Positions 1 to 4,279 of a DNA stretch of 5,965 nucleotides are shown here, piece after piece. A program made the translations under genes and the position numbers. The DNA is from an uncultured Eubacteriales bacterium. GTDB taxonomy: Bacteria > Bacillota > Clostridia > Oscillospirales > Oscillospiraceae. The stretch lies in contig CAJKNS010000156.1 of assembly GCA_905201305.1 (NCBI GenBank), forward strand, positions 1 to 5,965. Reading direction: 5' to 3'. How positions within the stretch are numbered: position 1 is the stretch's first letter; each line of letters opens with the position of its first letter. The notes beneath the pieces are model-generated. The model did no database searches and was not told the origin of the DNA. It was given only the letters and a program-made list of their open reading frames with translations.

Positions 1-848
1 GTGCGGAAGCGGTGTCTGCTCCGGCTGCCAGCACACAGGATTCCGAAGAAACCGGAAATCCGCTGGCTAACGGCTCGGATACCGTGGGTATGATTTTTTT
101 TCTGGACCTGAAGGACGGATCCATTATGGCGGCCTGCTATGACGATGCCGGAACGGAAGCGCTGGGCGGCGATTATCTCAAGGTTTATATTGATAACGCG
201 GAAATCACCGATGCCGATGGCAATCCCATGACCCTGGAGGACATGAACCGGGGCTGCCTGATGGATGTTTCGTTCCCGGGAATGGTAACCATGAGCATTC
301 CCGCGCAGATTTCCGCAACGAAAATTGTGGTCACAAACAACACCCCCGACCCGGATTTTCCCGATGAAAATGACATTCCCGATCTGTTCGGCACCGGAAA
401 ATGGTGGGAGCCGGAGGTGGTGAATCAGGCGCCGGATCTGGTGGTCCAGTACAAGGATTCTCTGGGGCAGTATTCCCAGATGATTCCCTATAAAACCGGC
501 GATTGGAGCTATGGTGATGACAGCGCCATGGAGGGCGGCATGTCCAATGCGGCGCTGGACGGTCAAAAACCACAGGAATGGGTGTTTGACGAATATACCA
601 CTGTAAAGCGTACTACCTTTGACACGGTAAAGCTGGTCTTTGCACCCCAGCCGGACAACATGACCGTGACGATGTATCGGCAGGACGATCCTGAGGATAC
701 CGGCACTGAGATTCCGGTGAGTGAGGACGGGGAAATTACGCTGGAGGGCGGCGACGTCAATATGATCTATGTGGTGACCGGCGATTGGCAGTCCGAGCAC
801 TATCAGGGAAGCGCAATCTATGGCTTTTTGGTCACTACTGGGCAGTAA
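1..848 (+). CDS. Secreted or lipoprotein-like protein with a DUF3221-like segment (5' partial)
   Basis: The open frame runs in from the window edge (first whole codon at base 3), so the true start and any signal peptide or lipobox cysteine lie upstream. The GTG at 12 has no room for a ribosome site and is probably internal. Residue numbers count from that codon. Residues 1-25 are rich in Ala, Ser, Thr and Glu, like the linker after a lipoprotein anchor. Residues 54-107 (from YLKVYIDNAEITDADGN through SIPAQISATKIVV) resemble the DUF3221/YobA pattern of a beta-strand, a polar turn with a DG motif, and a PAQ.xA.KIVV ending. Residues 120-190 are an acidic, Trp- and Tyr-containing stretch. Residues 200-278 alternate hydrophobic and polar residues like a beta-sandwich, ending in IYGFLVTTGQ. 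There are no transmembrane segments. A run of eight T at 94-101 lies in an Ile-Phe-Phe stretch. I do not recognise a function; extracytoplasmic location and the DUF3221 link are inferences. It sits where some Firmicutes have sigE before sigG. Confidence 0.7.
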   Translation, partial: AEAVSAPAASTQDSEETGNPLANGSDTVGMIFFLDLKDGSIMAACYDDAGTEALGGDYLKVYIDNAEITDADGNPMTLEDMNRGCLMDVSFPGMVTMSIPAQISATKIVVTNNTPDPDFPDENDIPDLFGTGKWWEPEVVNQAPDLVVQYKDSLGQYSQMIPYKTGDWSYGDDSAMEGGMSNAALDGQKPQEWVFDEYTTVKRTTFDTVKLVFAPQPDNMTVTMYRQDDPEDTGTEIPVSEDGEITLEGGDVNMIYVVTGDWQSEHYQGSAIYGFLVTTGQ

Positions 849-883
849 TCTCTGAAACTCTCCATAAGTTCTCTTTTTCGGCA

Positions 884-912
884 GAATGAAAATTTGCCTC
901 CTGGGAAAAATT
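884..912 (+). promoter_or_regulatory. Candidate forespore (sigma-F-like) promoter of sigG
   Basis: GGGAAAAATT at 903-912 fits every position of the B. subtilis sigma-F -10 consensus as I recall it (GgnrAnAnTw). GAATG at 884-888 fits the looser sigma-G -35 pattern (gnATr), but only 3 of 5 positions of the sigma-F -35 (GywTA). The spacer is 14 bases, or 15 if the -10 is read one base later. Transcription would start near 918-920, inside the loop of the hairpin described next, giving a leader of about 25 nt. No sigma-A promoter is visible in the gap. Location before sigG supports the call, but the -10 sequence is A-rich and could match by chance. Confidence 0.4.
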
Positions 913-935
913 CTAACAGGAATTTTTCCGGGAGG
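897..935 (+). promoter_or_regulatory. RBS-occluding hairpin before sigG, possibly also a terminator
   Basis: The left arm at 897-912 (CCTCCTGGGAAAAATT) pairs with the right arm at 921-935 (AATTTTTCCGGGAGG). This gives 9 bp next to an 8-base loop, a small TG/G internal loop, and 5 outer bp. The outer right-arm GGGAGG (930-935) is the Shine-Dalgarno of sigG, 8 bases before its ATG, so folding would hide it. The arm is followed at once by five T (936-940), so the same element could terminate transcription from the upstream gene. In B. subtilis, a conserved hairpin in the sigG 5' leader is reported to occlude the ribosome site and lower translation. The pairing is seen directly; the function here is inferred. 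Confidence 0.7.
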
Positions 936-943
936 TTTTTCAT

Positions 944-1726
944 ATGCTTGGGAAGGTTGAAATCTGCGGAGTGAACACATCAAAACTAAAGGTATTGAAA
1001 AATGACGAAATGATGGATCTGATGCGCCGGTACAAGGCGGGAGATCAGTCTGCCAGAAACGCACTGGTGGAGGGAAATCTCCGGCTGGTGCTCAGTGTAA
1101 TCCAGCGGTTTTCCAGCAGCGGAGAGAATCCGGACGACCTGTTTCAGGTGGGGTGCATCGGGCTGCTGAAAGCCATTGAAAACTTTGATATCAGCCTGAA
1201 TACGAAATTTTCCACCTATGGCGTGCCCATGATCGCAGGAGAAATCCGGCGATTTTTGCGGGACAACAGCGCCATTCGGGTCAGCCGAAGCCTTCGGGAC
1301 ACGGCTTACAGGGTGCTGCAAACCCGGGAGCAGCTGATGCGGGAGCACCAGAAGGAGCCCAGCATGGAGGAAATCGCCAAGAAGCTGGAGCTGCCGGTGG
1401 AGGAGGTCAACTTTGCCATGGATGCCATTGCATCGCCGGTGAGCTTATATGATCCCATCTATTCTGACGGCGGCGACCCGCTGACGGTGATGGATCAGGT
1501 GAAGGACACCCGCAATACCGACGAGCGCTGGATTGAGCACATTGCCCTGCGGGAGGCAATGAAGAATTTGACAGACCGGGAAAAACGAATCCTGGCGCTG
1601 AGGTTTTACGACGGAAGAACCCAGATGGAGGTCGCCGGTGAGGTGGGAATCTCACAGGCGCAGGTATCCAGATTGGAAAAGGGGGCAATTTCGCAGATTC
1701 GAAAGGCAATCTCGGTGCAGACATAG
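944..1726 (+). CDS. sigG: RNA polymerase sporulation sigma factor SigG (sigma-G)
   Basis: This 260-residue protein is the late forespore sigma factor, which directs core RNA polymerase to spore maturation and germination genes after engulfment. The N-terminus KVEICGVNTSKL, followed closely by VLKN, is the sigma-G family signature. Region 2 spans about residues 35-105 with NLRLVLSVIQRF, DDLFQVGCIGLLKAIENFD and KFSTYGVPMIAGEIRRFLRD; region 3 about 112-190 with IRVSRSLRDTAY; region 4 about 205-255 with LTDREKRILALRF and the helix-turn-helix TQMEVAGEVGISQAQVSRLE. Length equals B. subtilis SigG (260). The ATG is placed by GGGAGG at 930-935 and by the family N-terminus; the B. subtilis gene starts with GTG. 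Glu43 stands where B. subtilis SigG has Asn45. Arg codons are often CGG, unlike rpsB/tsf, which fits modest expression. Expression is probably by sigma-F and autoregulation, with the hairpin at 897-935 limiting translation. ylmC follows after 27 bases. Confidence 0.95.
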   Translation: MLGKVEICGVNTSKLKVLKNDEMMDLMRRYKAGDQSARNALVEGNLRLVLSVIQRFSSSGENPDDLFQVGCIGLLKAIENFDISLNTKFSTYGVPMIAGEIRRFLRDNSAIRVSRSLRDTAYRVLQTREQLMREHQKEPSMEEIAKKLELPVEEVNFAMDAIASPVSLYDPIYSDGGDPLTVMDQVKDTRNTDERWIEHIALREAMKNLTDREKRILALRFYDGRTQMEVAGEVGISQAQVSRLEKGAISQIRKAISVQT

Positions 1727-1753
1727 CACCGGCAGCATAGAGGAGGGGACCTC

Positions 1754-2032
1754 ATGATCGTAACCATGTCTGAGCTCAAGTGCCGGGAGGTCATCAACAT
1801 CTGTGACGGCTGCCGGATCGGCTTTGTGTCGGATTTGGAGCTGGACTGTACCGGAGGAAATGTGGTGGCAATTATCGTGCCGGGAAAGGCTAAATTCTTC
1901 GGACTGTTTGGAAAAGAGGACGATTATGTGATCCCCTGGGGCTGCATTCGCCGGATGGGCGGAGATATTATCCTGGTGGAGGTAGAGGTGGAAAAGGTCC
2001 GAAAGCCCTGCCGAAAGAAAAAATTCTTCTAA
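1754..2032 (+). CDS. ylmC: YlmC/YmxH family PRC-barrel sporulation protein
   Basis: A 92-residue protein of the YlmC/YmxH family, a single PRC-barrel-like beta-domain found in spore formers. Its biochemical role is not established. The family pattern is clear: MSELKCREVINICDG at 5-19, RIGFVSDLELD at 21-31, then VVAIIVPG, and the hallmark FGKEDDYVIPW at 52-62, ending in a strand DIILVEVEVE and a basic tail RKPCRKKKFF. AGGAGGGG at 1741-1748 lies 5 bases before the ATG at 1754; a second in-frame Met (residue 5) fits less well. The protein has six cysteines (10, 17, 20, 32, 64, 86), including a CxxC at 17-20, which is many for its size. B. subtilis has ylmC a short way downstream of sigG, so synteny supports both the name and a shared sporulation transcript. 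No clear terminator follows; the AT-rich stretch after the stop merges into the rpsB promoter. Confidence 0.88.
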   Translation: MIVTMSELKCREVINICDGCRIGFVSDLELDCTGGNVVAIIVPGKAKFFGLFGKEDDYVIPWGCIRRMGGDIILVEVEVEKVRKPCRKKKFF

Positions 2033-2078
2033 AAAATTGTATATTTTTCTTGCATTGGGGTACAAGATGTAGTATAAT
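2031..2078 (+). promoter_or_regulatory. Sigma-A promoter of rpsB-tsf with upstream A/T tract
   Basis: The -35 TTGCAT (2050-2055) and perfect -10 TATAAT (2073-2078) are separated by 17 bases. Bases 2031-2049 are almost all A/T (AAAAAATTGTATATTTTTC) and directly abut the -35, like the UP elements that bind RNA polymerase alpha subunits at rRNA and ribosomal-protein promoters. Initiation is expected near 2084-2086, leaving a leader of about 112 nt. Strong vegetative expression is inferred from the match and from the product. Confidence 0.85.
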
Positions 2079-2083
2079 TTAAA

Positions 2084-2166
2084 GGCTCTGCATAGACGGA
2101 GTACCACACACACCCAAGGATTTCTGCCATGGTGCCGCAAGGTCTGGCAGGGAGATGATTGGGGTG
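2084..2166 (+). promoter_or_regulatory. Structured 5' leader of rpsB (two stem-loops)
   Basis: Hairpin 1 starts at the predicted transcript end: CTCTG (2086-2090) pairs with CGGAG (2097-2101), extended by GG (2084-2085) with CC (2104-2105) across a TA bulge. Hairpin 2 is larger: CACCC (2111-2115) pairs with GGGTG (2162-2166), AA (2116-2117) with TT (2159-2160), TTT (2121-2123) with GGA (2151-2153), CTGCCA (2124-2129) with TGGCAG (2145-2150), and GCC (2134-2136) with GGT (2141-2143), closed by a GCAA tetraloop of the GNRA type. The base of hairpin 2 ends 14 bases before the Shine-Dalgarno. S2 is known to repress its own mRNA in E. coli, so an autoregulatory leader is plausible, but I cannot match this to a named RNA family. 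Confidence 0.5.
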
Positions 2167-2180
2167 GCGGGACAACTTAA

Positions 2181-2186
2181 AGGAGG
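2181..2186 (+). promoter_or_regulatory. Shine-Dalgarno that sets the rpsB start
   Basis: AGGAGG lies 10 bases before the ATG at 2197 and picks that start. An in-frame ATG 14 codons upstream (2155) has only GGGAG directly against it and would add residues (MIGVAGQLKGGKTI) not found in S2 proteins. Confidence 0.9.
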
Positions 2187-2196
2187 AAAAACAATT

Positions 2197-2937
2197 ATGG
2201 CAGTCGTATCTATGAAGCAGCTGCTGGAGGCCGGCGTTCACTTCGGTCATCAGACCAGAAGATGGAACCCCAAGATGGCTTCCTACATCTACACCGAGAG
2301 AAATGGTATCTATATCATTGATCTCCAGAAGACCGTGAAAAAGCTGGAGGAGGCGTACAACTTTGTACGTGATCTGGCTGCATCCGGCGAGACTCTTCTC
2401 TTCGTGGGCACCAAGAAGCAGGCTCAGGAAGCAATCAAGGAAGAGGCTGAGCGTGTTGGCATGTTCTATGTAAACGCTCGTTGGCTGGGCGGCATGCTCA
2501 CCAACTTCAAGACCATGCGTACCCGTGTGGAGCGCCTGAACCAGCTGCACAAGATGCAGGAGGACGGCACCTTCGCAATGCTCCCCAAAAAGGAAGTTGC
2601 AAAGCTGAACCTGGAGATCGAGAAGCTGGAGAAATACCTGGGCGGCGTGAAGAACATGAAGAAGCTCCCCGGCGCTCTGTTCATCGTTGACCCCCGCAAG
2701 GAGCGCAATGCCATTGCTGAGGCACGCAAGCTGCATATTCCCATTGTAGCTATTGTTGACACCAACTGCGATCCCGACGAGATCGATTATGTAATCCCCG
2801 GCAACGATGACGCAATCCGTGCCATCAAGCTGATCTCCGCTACCATGGCAAACGCCGTGCAGGAGGGCAAGCAGGGTGAGGACACCGCTGAGGCTGCTCC
2901 CGCTGAGGAGACCACCGAGGCGCCTGCTGCTGAATAA
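2197..2937 (+). CDS. rpsB: 30S ribosomal protein S2 (uS2)
   Basis: A 246-residue S2, which binds late in 30S assembly on the small-subunit surface near the head-body junction and contacts S1 where present. Family landmarks run in order: VSMKQLLEAGVHFGHQTRRW at 4-23 followed by NPKM, YIYTERNGIYIIDLQKT, LLFVGTKKQAQEAI, NARWLGGMLTNFKTM, a charged helical hairpin at about 105-150 (LNQLHKMQED through LNLEIEKLEKYLGG), PGALFIVDPRKERNAIAEA, IPIVAIVDTNCDPDEIDYVI and PGNDDAIRAIKLI. The tail from about residue 223 is a disordered-looking Ala/Glu/Thr/Pro stretch, common in Firmicute and actinobacterial S2. Codon use is strongly biased (Lys AAG, Arg CGT/CGC, Ile ATC), as expected for a very highly expressed gene. 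It is promoted by TTGCAT-17-TATAAT, has a structured leader, and is followed after 32 bases by tsf, the near-universal bacterial pairing. Confidence 0.98.
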   Translation: MAVVSMKQLLEAGVHFGHQTRRWNPKMASYIYTERNGIYIIDLQKTVKKLEEAYNFVRDLAASGETLLFVGTKKQAQEAIKEEAERVGMFYVNARWLGGMLTNFKTMRTRVERLNQLHKMQEDGTFAMLPKKEVAKLNLEIEKLEKYLGGVKNMKKLPGALFIVDPRKERNAIAEARKLHIPIVAIVDTNCDPDEIDYVIPGNDDAIRAIKLISATMANAVQEGKQGEDTAEAAPAEETTEAPAAE

Positions 2938-2969
2938 TTTATCACGTTAAGATATAGGAGGTTACAATC

Positions 2970-3890
2970 ATGGCTATTTCCGCAAGTGATGTTAAAAAGC
3001 TCCGTGAGATGACCAACGTTGGCATGATGGACTGCAAAAAGGCCCTGATGGCTTGCGACGGCGATATGGACGCAGCAATTGATTACCTTCGTGAGAAGGG
3101 GCTGGCAAAGGCTGCAAAGAAGGCTGACCGTGTTGCCGCTGAAGGCATGGCTTATGCCGATGTATTTAATGGCGTCGGCGTTGTGATCGAGGTGAACTGC
3201 GAGACTGACTTCGCAGCCGGCACCGATGTATTTAAGAACACCGTAAAGGCTCTGGCTGAGGCTGTTGCCGTCAACGATCCTGCTGATGTGGATGCGCTGA
3301 AGGCTTGCAAGTATCCCGGCACTGACCTGACCGTTACCGAGGTTATGCAGGACCGCGTAATGTCCATCGGCGAGAACCTGCAGATCCGTCGTTTTGCCCG
3401 TTTCCCTGAGAACACCAGCGTTTGCTATGTGCATGCCGGTGGTTCCCATGGCGTTCTGGTCAACCTGGCTGTTGAGGGTGACATCGATGTCACTGAGGTT
3501 GGCAAGAACATCTGCATGCAGATTGCTGCTATGAACCCCAGCTACTGGGATAAGTCTCTGGTTCCCCAGAGCGTCATCGATCATGAGCTCACCGTTCAGA
3601 TCGAGCTGATGAACAACGATCCTAAGACCGCCAACAAGCCTGCTCAGGTGAAGGAGAAGATCGCCGCTGGTAAGATCAACGCCTTCTACAAGGATAACTG
3701 CCTGATGCAGCAGGAGTTTGTACGCTCCGACCTCTACAAGGGCGACGTTGCCGGCTACATTGCTGACGCTGCCAAGAAGCTGGGCGGCTCCATCAAGTTT
3801 GTGGACGCTGTTCACTTCGTCAGAGGCGAAGGCATTGAGAAGGAAGAGTCCAACCTGGCTGCCGAGGTTGCAGCTGCTCTGAAGGGCTAA
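2970..3890 (+). CDS. tsf: Translation elongation factor Ts
   Basis: A 306-residue EF-Ts, the cytosolic guanine-nucleotide exchange factor that strips GDP from EF-Tu. The N-terminal UBA-like module is at about 4-39 (VKKLREMTNVGMMDCKKAL, then MDAAIDYLREKG). The core motif follows with Thr79-Asp80-Phe81, the residues that insert near the EF-Tu magnesium site and sit at the same numbers as in E. coli. The dimerisation-type region occupies about 140-280 (HGVLVNLAVEGDIDV, KNICMQIAAMNPSYWDKSLV, EFVRSDLYKGDV), and the protein ends EVAAALKG. TAGGAGG at 2955-2961 precedes the ATG at 2970. The segment after TDF reads AAGTDVF, where most EF-Ts have VAK(N/D)xxF, a modest divergence. Codon bias matches rpsB, and both share one promoter. 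A strong terminator follows within 15 bases of the stop. pyrH and frr, which often come next in Firmicutes, are absent. Confidence 0.98.
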   Translation: MAISASDVKKLREMTNVGMMDCKKALMACDGDMDAAIDYLREKGLAKAAKKADRVAAEGMAYADVFNGVGVVIEVNCETDFAAGTDVFKNTVKALAEAVAVNDPADVDALKACKYPGTDLTVTEVMQDRVMSIGENLQIRRFARFPENTSVCYVHAGGSHGVLVNLAVEGDIDVTEVGKNICMQIAAMNPSYWDKSLVPQSVIDHELTVQIELMNNDPKTANKPAQVKEKIAAGKINAFYKDNCLMQQEFVRSDLYKGDVAGYIADAAKKLGGSIKFVDAVHFVRGEGIEKEESNLAAEVAAALKG

Positions 3891-3904
3891 TTCTTTAGAA
3901 AATC

Positions 3905-3939
3905 AGGAACCGTCAGCACGTCCTGGCGGTTCCTTTTTT
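3905..3939 (+). terminator. Rho-independent terminator of rpsB-tsf
   Basis: GGAACCGTCAG (3906-3916) pairs with CTGGCGGTTCC (3923-3933), an 11-bp stem with one G-T wobble and a 6-base loop, followed at once by six T (3934-3939). It begins 15 bases after the tsf stop, so it should end the operon efficiently. Confidence 0.95.
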
Positions 3940-3946
3940 CTCTGTG

Positions 3947-3970
3947 TTTTCCTGTTGCAAAACAGGGAAG
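3947..3970 (+). repeat. Inverted repeat centred on the -35 box of the DUF1858 gene
   Basis: CCTGTT (3951-3956) is the exact reverse complement of AACAGG (3961-3966), with GCAA between. The symmetry extends outward with one mismatch to TTTCCTGTT (3948-3956) against AACAGGGAA (3961-3969). The -35 TTGCAA lies inside it. It could be an operator that blocks polymerase. It lies upstream of the predicted transcript start, so it would not be in the mRNA from this promoter, which argues for a DNA site. I recognise no specific regulator motif (not Rex, CcpA or FNR-like). Confidence 0.4.
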
Positions 3971-3983
3971 AATGGGATATAAT
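3955..3983 (+). promoter_or_regulatory. Sigma-A promoter of the DUF1858 gene
   Basis: TTGCAA (3955-3960) and TATAAT (3978-3983) are separated by 17 bases. The start is expected near 3990, giving a leader of about 29 nt with TGGAGG (4007-4012) 6 bases before the ATG. It lies directly after the tsf terminator, so this gene has its own transcript. Confidence 0.85.
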
Positions 3984-4018
3984 AATTTCGGTTATAACAA
4001 AAATTCTGGAGGTTTATC

Positions 4019-4228
4019 ATGGCTAAGATCACCAAAGATACCATCATCGGCAATGTTCTGGATATCGCTCCCGAGGCGGCTCCCATGTTCCTGTCCATCG
4101 GCATGCACTGCCTGGGCTGCCCTTCCTCCCGCGGCGAGACCGTGGAAGAGGCATGCATGGTTCACGGCGTGGATGCTGACGAGTTCCTGGATGCCCTCAA
4201 CGCATTCCTGGGCGAGTCTGCGGAATAA
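4019..4228 (+). CDS. Small DUF1858 domain protein with CxxC motif
   Basis: The 69 residues make up a whole DUF1858 domain and nothing else. The family pattern is IT.dt.i..vl...P...p.f..iGMhClGCp.s.geTveeAc..Hg.d, and the protein matches it with ITKDTIIGNVLDIAPEAAPM at 4-23, GMHCLGCPSSRGETVEEACM at 28-47 and HGVDADEFLDALNAFL. Cys31 and Cys34 form the CxxC and Cys46 is a third conserved cysteine. Such proteins are often annotated as disulfide oxidoreductase-like or hybrid-cluster-protein-associated, but no reaction is proven; a redox or metal-binding role is inference. There is no signal peptide, so it is cytosolic. It is monocistronic or leads weakly into trmK through the hairpin at 4237-4270. 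Codons are biased toward those of rpsB/tsf, which together with the near-consensus promoter suggests substantial expression. Confidence 0.9.
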   Translation: MAKITKDTIIGNVLDIAPEAAPMFLSIGMHCLGCPSSRGETVEEACMVHGVDADEFLDALNAFLGESAE

Positions 4229-4236
4229 GTTCGGAT

Positions 4237-4270
4237 GCCCGGCGGATTGCTTCTGCCGGGCGTTTTCTTT
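4237..4270 (+). terminator. Terminator-like hairpin between DUF1858 and trmK
   Basis: GCCCGGCGGA (4237-4246) pairs with TCTGCCGGGC (4252-4261) over 10 bp with one G-T wobble and a 5-base loop (TTGCT). It is followed by GTTTTCTTT (4262-4270), an imperfect T tract. It starts 8 bases after the DUF1858 stop, and its T tract touches the trmK Shine-Dalgarno GGAGG (4271-4275). With no other promoter seen for trmK, partial read-through is likely. Confidence 0.82.
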
Positions 4271-4279
4271 GGAGGAAAC

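Noticed and set aside
94..101. Run of eight T in the first gene as a phase-variable tract
   Set aside because: It encodes an ordinary Ile-Phe-Phe strand, the frame is intact, and one tract of this length is not enough evidence.
2015..2051. AT-rich inverted repeat (AAGAAAAA with TTTTTCTT) after ylmC as a terminator
   Set aside because: The pairing is almost only A-T, the loop is long, no T tract follows, and the sequence is better explained as the A/T tract upstream of the rpsB promoter.
2155..2196. Upstream in-frame ATG that would extend S2 by 14 residues
   Set aside because: No properly spaced Shine-Dalgarno, the extension is foreign to S2, and AGGAGG at 2181-2186 clearly serves the ATG at 2197.
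2787..3815. 342-codon open frame on the - strand opposite tsf (and a 235-codon one at 2029-2736 opposite rpsB)
   Set aside because: Long antisense frames are expected under the strong codon bias of tsf and rpsB. The translations show no recognisable domain, no ribosome site supports them, and the + strand genes are certain.
4235..4279. Upstream in-frame ATG for trmK, adding MPGGLLLPGVFFGGN
   Set aside because: It lies inside the hairpin, codes through the T tract, and TrmK family similarity begins at MKLSNRL (4280).
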